A stretch of DNA of 64,000 nt from positions 124,001 to 188,000 of the forward strand of contig OX442420.1 in NCBI GenBank assembly GCA_949361645.1. The letters run 5' to 3'. Positions 11,959-24,733 of this stretch are shown here, piece after piece (within the stretch, counting starts at the first letter, position 1; the number at the start of each line of letters is the position of its first letter). A program made the translations under genes and the position numbers. The stretch is from Spongilla lacustris (Eukaryota > Porifera > Demospongiae > Spongillida > Spongillidae). The notes below the pieces were generated by a model. The model ran no database searches and had not been told where the DNA came from. It saw only the letters and a program-made list of their open reading frames with translations.

Positions 11959-14900
11959 ATGTAGTCATTTCAGCAACCTGTCCACCCAGCACATTTGCAC
12001 TTGCTCCTACGCGCACATCACTACTTGATATCATCAGCTGCCGCTGCTGTATTTCCCTCTCAATGGTCCTCCTGGTGAGCTCATGGTGATGGGCCTCCTG
12101 ACTTAGCTCCTCCCTCAAGTGGAAGTTGTCCGCACTCAACTGCAGAGGGTAATTATATGTGTACAGTGACTGCAGAGGGTAATTACACATGAGCACAAAG
12201 AGAGACCCCACACCCCAGGCACAAAGCCAGACCCCACACATAATGATAATCTTACTCGTTGGGATGTCTGCTTGGCTTCATTTGTGAATAACTCCATTTT
12301 CCTCTTAAGATTTTTCATCTGGCGACAGAGGACCTCCTTCTGACCTTTTGATGTTACTCTGCTTATCTCACTAGGTACCTGTAAAAGAATGGAATACCAA
12401 TATTCTGATAATGAATGTTTCTACACACATTTCAGTGGTGTATCTTGGGGGGGGGGGGGCCCTCACAATGACTAGCTACAATATTTCTTCAAAGGCTTCT
12501 GCACATCCCCCTACTGTTAGCACCCTCACTGCATTTAGACTATAGCATTATGAAATCTTGCTATTTATTGGTCAATTGTGGGTACCTTATTTTACATAGA
12601 GACCTCATTAGGTACTCACTCTCTGGCACTTAAGAGTACCTGCCTAGTACCTGGTTAGAACCAAAGAATAAAACTTACTTTTATTCGAATGAGGTCTTGC
12701 TTCCTTGTCTGTAGATCACTGTTGTCATCAGAAGCTTTGATTGGATATGGCAGAGCGGGGCATACCACTTCTGCCTTGATCTCAGCACCTTGATAAAGAG
12801 AGGCCTGGGGCCTTGACGATATGTTGGTTAGCAAGGCCACAAATGGATCCTGAAAATGACACAAATTAACAAGTTGTGACAGAAGCATATGCCATTGATA
12901 TCCAAGCGAGACAGCACAACAACCATATTAAAAGGAACACAATGATCCTTAACCTTAATTCTCCAGGTCTAAGTCCTACGCGTAGGACCAATATTTGAAA
13001 ATTCATCATAAATAGAAATGCAGTTTTTTGGCATCCATTTCTCTACTGTTGTTTGATGTGTCTATCGCGCTAAATTTACCAATTGTCAGCCTATTTTTTA
13101 AATCTCACCCTAATCCTACGCGTAGGGCGCTAATCCTACGCGTAGGACGCTAATCCTACGCGTAGGACGACGGGAGATTAAAGGTTAGGCAACCACTGTG
13201 TTGTTGAATTTCACAATGTTACTTGCTGCATATCAGACAGCTGTACAGCCAGCACTATTACTAAAAATGCATCAAAACAATACACACCTTGGCACAAGAA
13301 TTAAACAATGGTGGTAAACAGGTTCAATGTGAACTCATATAATACTAAATCTCACTTTGGACTTATCCTGGAACTTGTTTTTTATTTGAGAATGTTCTAC
13401 AGTAGCTCTTTGTTTCTAAAAAAAAAGGAGAGATGTATTGATATGGCAATACCACACTTTGAATAATTATTTTATTTTGTACACTCAAATAAAATTACAG
13501 CTTGAATATAATTATAGCAGATGTGATAATAAAACACATGCAGACTTGTACTCACCTTTTCAGCTTCTACTAATATTCTGATAGCTTCTTTGTTCCTTCT
13601 GTGTGTAGCTATATCAAGAGCTGTTTTGTGCAGCTAGGTGGGAAAACAGGCATGCCATCTGATATGTATGGATCATTGTACATGTGCAAACAGTACAGGT
13701 ATAGGTATGCACAGGTACATAGGTGCACCACATAGGTGTAACAGTACAGATGCATAGGTGTACCAGGGGAGTATACCTTGGAGCTCTTCACTTCCACAGC
13801 CACTTTATGTTTCAATATGACTTCTATGATGTCACACCTATTACACTCAGCAGCTAACATTAATGGAGTATATCCCTCCTATGAAGGAAAAAATATATAT
13901 CTTTGTAACACTAAACTGAAACATACAGATACACAACATCACCCCATGCTGTTAGCTAGCTGGACCTTATGTGCTGTTAGCTAGCTGGACCTTATGTGCT
14001 GTTAGCTAGCTGGACCTTATGTGCTGTTAGCTAGCTGGACCTTATGTGCTGTTAGCTAGCTGGACCTTATGTGCTGTTAGCTAGCTGGACCTTATGTGCT
14101 GTTAGCTAGCTGGACCTTATGTGCTGTTAGCTAGCTGGACCTTATGTGCTGTTAGCTAGCTGGACCTTATGTGCTGTTAGCTAGCTGGACCTTATGTGCT
14201 GTTAGCTAGCTGGACCTTATGTGCTGTTAGCTAAGTGGACCTTATGTGCTGTTAGCTAGCTGGACCTTATGTGCTGTTAGCTAGCTGGACCTTATGTGCT
14301 GTTAGCTAGCTGGACCTTATGTGCTGTTAGCTAGCTGGACCTTATGTGCTGTTAGCTAGCTGGACCTTATGTGCTGTTAGCTAGCTGGACCTTATGTGCT
14401 GTTAGCTAGCTGGACCTTATGCGCTTAAACTAACCCTATGCAACATCACCAGAATCCAAATACCCAGAATGCTTTTATATCTTCTACATCTACCTGTACA
14501 CTAAAACACTCCTATACTCCTAATCACAATACCACAGACTCCTTACAATGTTTTCCAATTCCACGTTCTCTCCTGTCTTAAGAAGACGTTCCACCTCCTT
14601 AATATCACCACCCATGATAGCAGCATGGAACGCACAGTCCTGTGATAGTGCAGAGTTAATACATCACCTAGGTCCACCATTACATCACCTAAGTCCACCA
14701 TTACATCACCTAGGTCCATCATTGCATCACCTAGGCCCACCATTACATCACCTAGGTCTACCATTACACCACATAGGTCCACCATTACATCACCTAGGTC
14801 CACCATAACATCACATAGGTCCACCATTACATCACCTACGTGACTAGGTCCACCATTACATCACCTAGGTCCACCATTACATCACCTAGGTCCACCATTA

Positions 14901-15434
14901 CAACACCTAGGTCCACCATTACATCACCTAGACCTGTCCACCATTACATCACCTAGGTCCACTATTACATCACCTAGGTCCACCATTACATCACCTAGGT
15001 CCACCATTACATCACCTAGGTCCACCATTACAACACCTAGGTCCACCATTACATCACCTAGGTCCACCATTACATCACCTAGGTCCACCATTACATCACC
15101 TAGGTCCACTATTACATCACCTAGGTCTACCATTACATCACCTAGGTCCACCATTACATCATCTAGGTCCACCATTACATCACCTAGGTCCACCATTACA
15201 TCACCTAGGTCCATAGATACACTTACTATTTCCTCCTGTGCAGTATGATAACTGCTACAAGTGCTCACACTCTCAGACGTACATGTATCATACTAGAACA
15301 GAACAGAAATAGATTACAGGTGTTTAAATTGCTATCATTCTTTACATGCTACTAAGTGATGCACTTACTGACCTTCAAATGGGAAAAATTAATTACACAT
15401 ATGAGGGCAACTGAAAGGGGCAAACTTTAACCTG

Positions 15435-15465
<31 letters not shown>

Positions 15466-16135
15466 TTAACTTGAGGGGGGGCACTAACTTGAAGGGGGCA
15501 CTAACTTGAGGGGGGCACTAACTTGAGGGGGGGCACTAACTTGAGGGGGGGCACTAACTTGACGGGGGCACTAACTTGAGGCGGGGCACTAACTTGAGGG
15601 GGGCACTAACTTGAGGGGGGGCACTAACTTGAGGGGGGGCACTAACTTGAAGGGGGCACTAACTTGAGGGGGGCAATAACTTGAGGGGGGGCACTAACTT
15701 GAGGGGGGGCACTAACTTGAGGGGGGGCACTAACTTGAAGGGGGCACTAACTTGAGGGGGGCACTAACTTGAGGGGGGCACTAACCTGAGGGGGGCACTA
15801 ACTTGAGGGGGCACTAACTGAGGGGGGGGGCACTAACTTGAGGGGGGGCACTAACTTGGGGGGGGGGGGGGGGCACTAACTTGACGGGGGGGGGGGGGGG
15901 GCACTAACTTGACTTGTGTTAAATAATCAGTATGCAATCTGTTATTCATATACTTTTAGCAGCTCCTCCAACGTTCATGTACATGTATATGCTCCAAAAA
16001 AGAGAAGCTAGCCATACATGTATTGATCATACTCACATCCATGTAGTTAGCAGGATCTTTGTCACCATCTTTGTCACTATCTTTGTCACCATCATTGCTG
16101 CCACCATCAGTATCCACTCTTCTGTCATCATTGGT
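11959..16135 (-). CDS. Ankyrin/coiled-coil gene, cassette C (5' end lost in N gap)
   Basis: Minus-strand exons in order: 16037-16135 (Asp-rich TNDDRRVDTDGG...), 15227-15251 (YHTAQEEI), 14547-14639, 13777-13878 and 13556-13633 (three ankyrin repeats), 13356-13415 (KQRATVEHSQ), 12679-12849 (DPFVALLTNI), 12256-12378 (KNLKRKMELF) and 11959-12139 (LSADNFHLREEL). Exon sizes equal those of cassette B, and splice signals are conserved. The last exon ends in phase 1, and the next exon to the left (10793-11191) accepts that phase, so cassettes C and B could be spliced into one protein with the domain set repeated. The gene is cut on the right by the 16289-16488 gap. It matches the first half of the complete gene at 54501-63911 but lacks the Roc-COR-Death part. 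Probable role: ankyrin scaffold; no enzymatic motif seen. Confidence 0.65.
12947..13189. mobile_element. Internally deleted copy of the CCTACGCGTAGG element
   Basis: Same termini as copies A and B but with about 540 bp of the interior removed. It retains the left part plus four CCTACGCGTAGG-type palindromes (one left, three right, the right ones spaced by CGCTAAT). Confidence 0.6.
13951..14425. repeat. 25-bp minisatellite, about 19 copies
   Basis: Third occurrence of the TTAGCTAGCTGGACC array in the same intron position (between the DCAFHAAI and EGYTPLM exons). Confidence 0.95.
14664..15212. repeat. 21-bp minisatellite, about 25 copies
   Basis: CCTAGGTCCACCATTACATCA units in the intron upstream of the DCAFHAAI exon of cassette C. 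One unit is broken by CCTAGACCTGTCC. Confidence 0.95.
15435..15915. repeat. G-rich about 17-19-bp minisatellite, second array
   Basis: About 25 units of G run plus CACTAACTTGA with poly-G at both ends, matching the array at 7762-8200. Confidence 0.95.
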
Positions 16136-16149
16136 CTGTGACAAATAAA

Positions 16150-16203
16150 GACGTTCCACTCCTTAATATCACCACCCATGATAGCAGCATGGAACGCACA
16201 GTC
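16150..16203 (-). pseudogene. Degenerate fragment of the DCAFHAAI ankyrin exon, copy C
   Basis: Counterpart of the fragment at 8444. It lacks one C in CCACCTCC, lacks the exon 3' end and is followed by three minisatellite units before the N run. Confidence 0.6.
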
Positions 16204-16227
16204 CTGTGATAGTGCAGAGTTAATACA

Positions 16228-16288
16228 TCACCTAGGTCCACCATTACATCACCTAGGTCCACCATTACATCACCTAGGTCCACCATTA
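16228..16288. repeat. 21-bp minisatellite running into the gap
   Basis: Three CCTAGGTCCACCATTACATCA units that end at the first N. The array was probably not assembled through. Confidence 0.85.
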
Positions 16289-16488
16289 NNNNNNNNNNNN
16301 NNNNNNNNNNNNNNNNNNNNNNNNNNNNNNNNNNNNNNNNNNNNNNNNNNNNNNNNNNNNNNNNNNNNNNNNNNNNNNNNNNNNNNNNNNNNNNNNNNNN
16401 NNNNNNNNNNNNNNNNNNNNNNNNNNNNNNNNNNNNNNNNNNNNNNNNNNNNNNNNNNNNNNNNNNNNNNNNNNNNNNNNNNNNNNNN
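16289..16488. other. Assembly gap, 200 N
   Basis: Exactly 200 N, the same as at 55364-55563, so this is a placeholder length. The left flank is a minisatellite; the right flank starts inside integrase exon 1. Confidence 0.98.
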
Positions 16489-17997
16489 AAGTTGAAGCGC
16501 TTGTGCCCATCCTACGGGACGAGCGTTCGCCTCAACTTCATACCCTTACAGAGTTACACGCTGCGTTGAACCAGCTACTGCCACTGTGGGAGGCAAAGTT
16601 GGCAAGTTTAGATGGGTCACAAGAGCACCACCAAGAACCTGCAGCTGGTCCAGGAAGACGTCGGAAGTACATCAACGTTGAGCTGGTACGTATGCGTACA
16701 TTTGTACCACGGCACGCATGGCGCGTAGTAATTGATGGTTGTTGATCTATTAGCCCATGGGTTTGTGCACATGAACTGTTTTTCTGCGTTTTGGCTTTTT
16801 GAGCTGTAATAAACAGCCTGGCGGTATTAAATGGAATTGTTGCGTCACGCGATGTAAGTATAGAGTTAAAACTTCACTACCTTATCCTTTTCGTTTCAGC
16901 TTGAACTTCTGAGAGAAATGAAATTGTCCTGGCAAGAGTGCGCTGATGCTCTCTTAGTATCTCGGTCAACGTTGTGGCGTCGCTTGAAGGAAATGAAAGT
17001 GATGCCTACCTTTTCGGACATAACAGATTCTGAACTTGATGCCGTAGTGGAAGCAATTCAACACAACTCTCCTAGGAGTGGTGCGGTACTGGTATGGGGG
17101 GAACTGAAGAGTCACGGGATCAGTGTATCAAGGCGACGTGTGAGAGAGTCACTGGTACGAGTTAATCCCACTGGTGTCGAGCTACGTGCTTCTACTTGTG
17201 TAGTTCGCCGTGCTTACAGTGTACCATGTTCCAATGCTTTGTGGCACATTGATGGTCTTCATTGCCTTATACGATGGAGGATTGTCATCCACGGTGGCAT
17301 TGATGGATACTCGAGGCAGGTTGTCTACCTTGGCGCGTCCGACAATAACAAGAGCGAGACTGTACTCAGTCTTTTTCTGGAAGCAACCAGAGCTTATGGC
17401 TGGCCGTCTCGTGTTAGGTCAGATTGTGGAGGGGAGAACATCGAGGTGGCGAGATGTATGACCAGCACTAGAGGGCTTGGAAGGCACAGTCATCTATCTG
17501 GTTCAAGCGTTCACAACCAAAGGATAGAGAGGCTATGGAGAGACACATTCCGATGTGTTTGTCACCTTTACTACTCTCTGTTTTATGAAATGGAGAATAG
17601 CAACTTACTGTCCCCCACAAACGAAACCGACCTGTTTTGCTTGCATTACATCTTCATCCCTCGGATCAATGCACAGCTGAAAACATTTGCACGGGCCTGG
17701 AACAACCACCCCATGCGGACTGAGCATGGATTGTCCCCATTGCAAATGTGGATGAGGGGCTTGATCGTTTCTCACATTCAAGAGCCAGTATGGGAAGACT
17801 ATGGGGTTGAAGAAGGGCAGTGTGCTAATCCTTTTGACGAGGGATCAGTCACAGTTCCAGCCGTTCTCAATCAGTTGAACCGCAACCAGTTGCAGTACCT
17901 TGCTTTGCAGCATGATCCTTTGAAGTGTAGTAACTACCACGGTTTCGACCTTTACTTGGCGGTCAAAGAAGAAGTGGAACGCATGATCTCAATTTGA
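16489..17997 (+). CDS. DDE integrase/transposase, left copy (5' truncated by gap)
   Basis: Exon 1 remnant 16489-16685 (donor GTACGT), intron 16686-16899, exon 2 16900-17997 after TTTCGTTTCAG, stop TGA. Exon 2 has an N-terminal helix-turn-helix ([18 protein letters not shown]) and then an rve-type catalytic core: Asp in [12 protein letters not shown], Asp in [10 protein letters not shown], and Glu in [11 protein letters not shown], 35 positions after the second Asp. This is the integrase-core family scattered through fish and invertebrate genomes, usually annotated as a hypothetical protein. It should cut and join DNA ends in the nucleus. The sequence matches the copy at 24734-26360. Only the first part of exon 1 is missing, through the gap. 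Confidence 0.85.
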
Positions 17998-19227
17998 GCA
18001 AGCCACTTACTTGTATGCACTGCCTGCATGTATGCACCCCAAGTGTTGTACCATGAACTTTTTTCTTTTTAAATTGCCCTGCAAACCCTCTGATTAAAAA
18101 ATATGAGCAATCTGTGCAAGGTTTAATTTGTAATCCTTGCAAAAGAAAATAATAGTCATCAATAAGTCTGAAAGCAATGTATTCATTTTAAAAAAATGCA
18201 AGCCAGCACACATGCATGCATGCATGTAGCCAAGCTGAGTAATTTATATTGCTAAATGATTCAGAAGAAATGACAGATTTAGGATTGTGTTTGTTTTATA
18301 TATAGGAGTAAGTAGTATGTGTGTTGGAAAAGCTGGATTTAATAAAATCATGTTGCATACAACGAAAAGGGTGTCACAGAAAAGTATACAGACCATGTTC
18401 TAATGGTTGTAAATCTGCATTTACAATGACAACAATACAGTGACTCACTTTAGTAGCTAGCAGACACACGTTTAGCTGCTCTGGAAATGTGTGAACTACA
18501 ACTTAATTTGCTGCACTGATAAGCTGAGTACTCAGCAAACCTCAAAAGTATGTTTTCCTTTTTAACTATATAATGGGACGGTGTCCTACAAAATTACCCT
18601 TCTGGCTAGTTTTTCAAGTTTTCAATTTTTTTATTTTAATTTTCCACTAACTTCAAATCAATTGGCTCTTACGCATCCAAAATTGGACTATCCCTCATAA
18701 AGTTATTAGGCACTGAATTTCGAATTAGCCATACATTTCAATGCGAGCGTTACTTTTCTTTTGATCGTCCTGGAAAATTTGAAACAGTACCACAAGGGTG
18801 CATGGTTATGCTAGACACTGTCCCATATTATTTTCAAGCATAGGAATATATATGGAACATGCATATGACTCTATTACTGAATAATGCCTTGATTTGTAAT
18901 GTTATGTAAAATACACAATAGTTTTTTAAATTTAATGCTGCCTAATCAGAGCCATTTATAACTAAAGGATCAGCAAATTAAGTGATAAACAAATTAAGCT
19001 TTAAACCTTTGCGCGTAAACCTATAATTGCAATCTTTATGGGACCTTCGGCGAATCAAATGTGAATGAGTGAATACAAAAGAAAACAATACACATTCACC
19101 AGTTCAGTCGGTGATTTGACGTTTGATGAGCAATAGTCAAATGCAAAACAAAAGTTGCTCGTGAAAATAAGTAAATACAACACTGCAAAAGAAAGTCAAA
19201 AGATTTGACGTGGACTCCTTCCTTATG
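17998..19227. other. Between integrase and HECT genes, left arm
   Basis: AT-rich 1.2 kb between the convergent 3' ends of the integrase gene and the HECT fragment. It holds a MITE (18575-18834) and a short CATG repeat (CATGCATGCATGCATG, about 18210-18228). Mirror image at 23504-24733. Confidence 0.6.
18575..18834. mobile_element. MITE with GGGAC(A/G)GTGTC ends, left arm
   Basis: Begins GGGACGGTGTCCTA and ends TAGACACTGTCCC, inverted termini with one mismatch over the first 11 bases. It is 260 bp and non-coding. The mirror copy is at 23897-24156. It was probably present before the arms were duplicated. Confidence 0.6.
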
Positions 19228-19757
19228 TCAAGCGATACCGAATCCTTGGCCACAACAAATTGCGATGTCCATTCTGCGTTGAAACAACTGTATGTCTGTC
19301 AATGACAATGGCAGATACAACGTAGGGCCACACGTGGACGAATGCGGCAACCGTTGTTCGCAATCGTCTTCCTCGAAACAAATTTCTGGCCGATGTGCAA
19401 ATCCAGCTGGAGGAATCTCTGAGGCACCTGATATAAAAAACAGTAATCGTTTAAGATCAATCCGCAATGACACATTATCCAATGTGGCCAATCGTCCATC
19501 TGTATATAAAAGAGATGTTAATGATAAAGAAGCATTATGAACAGTGGTTATGCACCTTCAATGTTCATTACATACTCGGACCACGCAACAAGGACGGCTT
19601 CTTCTCTTTCTCGTTGAGGACAACCAGGAAGGGACCAGTTTACTTCAAACAATGCAAGCATAGCTTGTGCTGTTAGTACGGATGTATTTGCTGCAAAGAG
19701 CAATTTTACATAGGCTGCATGCTTCCTCATAAATGTTAACACATTCAACGTTTCCAA
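19228..19757 (-). pseudogene. HECT ubiquitin-ligase fragment, left arm
   Basis: Minus-strand exons 19228-19499 (HECT C-lobe, including the Cys of SSTCGPTLYLP) and 19556-19757 (3' half of the preceding exon, starting at LETLNVLTF). The 5' half of that exon and the first HECT exon are absent: at 19757 the arm ends and sequence switches to the intron after the SAM exon. As it stands it lacks most of the HECT N-lobe, so it is a truncated copy of 22480-23503. Confidence 0.75.
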
Positions 19758-19762
19758 CTTAC

Positions 19763-20025
19763 GCAGTCCCTTTTTGCACATACTACGGATAAGAACTCGA
19801 TCGCCGAGCTTTACGACTCCCACAGAAATAAGATCCTGATCCGACATTACCAGCGCCACTTCTACATCAATCTAGATGGTATAGAAATTGTTAAATGTTA
19901 CGCCAACCAAAGAAAAAGTACACGCTTGCTCAATTTTCACTCTCTCAGGGTGAACGACCTACCTTCTCATCAGTGAACTTTTGAATTAAGCTGCTTAAGC
20001 CAATGGAACTCAAAATGTCATCCAT
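19763..20025 (-). CDS. SAM-domain exons (N-terminus of a SAM-HECT gene?)
   Basis: Two minus-strand exons. 19963-20025 starts at ATG (MDDILSSIGLSSLIQKF) and ends with donor GTAGGT. 19763-19871 follows CCATCTAG and reads IDVEVALVMSDQDLISVGVV then KLGDRVLIRSM, ending at donor GTAAGT. Together they make a full SAM domain of about 55 residues, with the typical (L/M)xxxDLxxxGVxKLGDRxxI pattern. SAM domains mediate protein-protein oligomerisation. The donor GTAAG abuts the breakpoint of the inverted repeat at 19757, and the next sequence is HECT exon 2. The orientation and spacing suggest SAM and HECT exons once belonged to one gene, with the middle deleted here. Confidence 0.7.
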
Positions 20026-20229
20026 CCTTTGAGGAAAAAGACATGGATATTCATTCATTTTCAAAAGGGTGCACTATTCACAAGCTCTGCTAACTTCTAT
20101 TAATATGGATATGCGAAACAAAGCAGATGTTTTAAAATACACAACGTTGGCTCGTACCTCGTTTTCGCTTGTCAAACTAAAGCACGTGATCAAACGCAAC
20201 GAATGAGGGAATAAATTTTGTACACAAAA

Positions 20230-20452
20230 TGGGGTCGAAGCGCATGATATAAAATTTTGTTATAAAAATGCATCACGTTTAAATCGCTATAACTTCGGAA
20301 CGGTACAGGCTATTGACTTCCTATTTACAAAACTTCATACTGCACCATTTCTATATAGTAGAATAGATTATGGGGTCTTTTATTACCTTGTGTCAGCATT
20401 GCAACTATATTGTATAATATGCGCTAGGTCCTTTATCGCTGCCTCGACCCCA
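20230..20452. mobile_element. Short MITE with TGGGGTCGA ends
   Basis: Begins TGGGGTCGAAGCG and ends GCCTCGACCCCA (9-bp perfect inverted ends). It is 223 bp, AT-rich and non-coding, upstream of the SAM gene start. Confidence 0.5.
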
Positions 20453-20505
20453 ATTAATCATAATCCTAATCGTATCAGGTCTGTCTAATCTGTCTAATGC
20501 ATCTT

Positions 20506-22181
<1,676 letters not shown>

Positions 22182-22479
22182 TCCAGAGTAATGTGTTAGA
22201 AAATGCCCCTACTGACATGTATGTATATACAACTTGGGAGCATGACAGTTATACACAATACAACATGCCATTGCAATTGATTCAGGCATAGATGTTAAAG
22301 AAAAGGAATTGGGAACGAGCCGATACAATACTAGTTAACACTTCAAATCCGCACATTGGGACATTTGGAGGTATGAATCAATAATGGTTGTGAACAAAAA
22401 ACGACTTTAAGTAAAATTAGTTTATGTACTTGAATTAAGTGGTGTATGTATACGCACTGAATCATAATGAATTCTATAT

Positions 22480-23503
22480 TTTTGGTGAGTGCATTGCGCT
22501 TTCTGTGATGTATGGAGGCTCTCTCCCACACTTCCTATCCCAAGCTGTATTGTCCTATGCATTGGATGATACCACATTGGGTGAAGAAATAATTGATGAA
22601 ATACCAAGTGTGGAATGCAGGGACAAAGTTAAAAAGGTATGCTGTGTATTATATCAGTAAACACTGCTAGAACATTGGTTAGATGAGAAATCAAGGATAC
22701 TATTAAAGCATTATGCTAAAATTTATTGGAGAACTTGTGAATGTGGTCAAATGTTTAAAACATGCATTTCCATTTTAGATCATTTCATGTTCAACAACAC
22801 CTGAACTACATGAAGTACTTGATTCCGATGAGTTCCAATTTAGATTTGATGCTGGTGTTTCGACACCATCATCAATGTTTGGGTTAGAAGATAAAAATAG
22901 AATAGCAATTGACTTGGCAAAACATTTCATAATTTATTCATCCAAGGCTGAATTGGACCAGTTCCAGAGGGGATTGGAAACGTTGAATGTGTTAACATTT
23001 ATGAGGAAGCATGCAGCCTATGTAAAATTGCTCTTTGCAGCAAATACATCCGTACTAACAGCACAAGCTATGCTTGCATTGTTTGAAGTAAACTGGTCCC
23101 TTCCTGGTTGTCCTCAACGAGAAAGAGAAGAAGCCGTCCTTGTTGCGTGGTCCGAGTATGTAATGAACATTGAAGGTGCATAACCACTGTTCATAATGCT
23201 TCTTTATCATTAACATCTCTTTTATATACAGATGGACGATTGGCCACATTGGATAATGTGTCATTGCGGATTGATCTTAAACGATTACTGTTTTTTATAT
23301 CAGGTGCCTCAGAGATTCCTCCAGCTGGATTTGCACATCGGCCAGAAATTTGTTTCGAGGAAGACGATTGCGAACAACGGTTGCCGCATTCGTCCACGTG
23401 TGGCCCTACGTTGTATCTGCCATTGTCATTGACAGACATACAGTTGTTTCAACGCAGAATGGACATCGCAATTTGTTGTGGCCAAGGATTCGGTATCGCT
23501 TGA
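22480..23503 (+). CDS. HECT-domain ubiquitin ligase, most complete copy
   Basis: Three plus-strand exons: about 22480-22636 (GECIALSVMYGGSLPHFLSQ, donor GTATGC), 22779-23175 (after CCATTTTAG, donor GTGCAT) and 23232-23503 (after TATATACAG, ends GFGIA then TGA). Phases agree. The protein is a G2E3-like HECT: N-lobe GGxLPHFLS and IPSVECR, a helical part (KAELDQFQRGLETL), and C-lobe FFISGASEIPPAGF followed by the catalytic-type Cys in SSTCGPTLYLP and the C-terminal GFG. It would pass ubiquitin from E2 to substrate in the cytoplasm or nucleus. The 5' start is unclear because the sequence upstream is short and repetitive, and no SAM exons are seen on this strand. It is convergent with the integrase gene at 24734-26360. 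Confidence 0.75.
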
Positions 23504-23896
23504 CATAAGGAAGGAGTCCACGTCAAATCTTTTGACTTTCTTTTGCAGTGTTGTATTTACTTATTTTCACGAGCAACTTTTGTTTTGCATTTGACTATTG
23601 CTCATCAAACGTCAAATCACCGACTGAACTGGTGAATGTGTATTGTTTTCTTTTGTATTCACTCATTCACATTTGATTCGCCGAAGGTCCCATAAAGATT
23701 GCAATTATAGGTTTACGCGCAAAGGTTTAAAGCTTAATTTGTTTATCACTTAATTTGCTGATCCTTTAGTTATAAATGGCTCTGATTAGGCAGCATTAAA
23801 TTTAAAAAACTATTGTGTATTTTACATAACATTACAAATCAAGGCATTATTCAGTAATAGAGTCATATGCATGTTCCATATATATTCCTATGCTTG

Positions 23897-24156
23897 AAAA
23901 TAATATGGGACAGTGTCTAGCATAACCATGCACCCTTGTGGTACTGTTTCAAATTTTCCAGGACGATCAAAAGAAAAGTAACGCTCGCATTGAAATGTAT
24001 GGCTAATTCGAAATTCAGTGCCTAATAACTTTATGAGGGATAGTCCAATTTTGGATGCGTAAGAGCCAATTGATTTGAAGTTAGTGGAAAATTAAAATAA
24101 AAAAATTGAAAACTTGAAAAACTAGCCAGAAGGGTAATTTTGTAGGACACCGTCCC
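23897..24156. mobile_element. MITE with GGGAC(A/G)GTGTC ends, right arm
   Basis: Mirror copy of the MITE at 18575-18834, in the 23504-24733 stretch between the HECT and integrase genes. That stretch holds no other feature. Confidence 0.6.
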
Positions 24157-24733
24157 ATTATATAGTTAAAAAGGAAAACATACTTTTGAGGTTTGCTGAG
24201 TACTCAGCTTATCAGTGCAGCAAATTAAGTTGTAGTTCACACATTTCCAGAGCAGCTAAACGTGTGTCTGCTAGCTACTAAAGTGAGTCACTGTATTGTT
24301 GTCATTGTAAATGCAGATTTACAACCATTAGAACATGGTCTGTATACTTTTCTGTGACACCCTTTTCGTTGTATGCAACATGATTTTATTAAATCCAGCT
24401 TTTCCAACACACATACTACTTACTCCTATATATAAAACAAACACAATCCTAAATCTGTCATTTCTTCTGAATCATTTAGCAATATAAATTACTCAGCTTG
24501 GCTACATGCATGCATGCATGTGTGCTGGCTTGCATTTTTTTAAAATGAATACATTGCTTTCAGACTTATTGATGACTATTATTTTCTTTTGCAAGGATTA
24601 CAAATTAAACCTTGCACAGATTGCTCATATTTTTTAATCAGAGGGTTTGCAGGGCAATTTAAAAAGAAAAAAGTTCATGGTACAACACTTGGGGTGCATA
24701 CATGCAGGCAGTGCATACAAGTAAGTGGCTTGC

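Noticed and set aside
1565..14425. CRISPR-like regular arrays
   Set aside because: Units are contiguous tandem repeats without unique spacers, and the DNA is animal.
16178..16510. ORFs running through the N run, likewise 55241-55586
   Set aside because: They depend on N codons and have no real sequence support.
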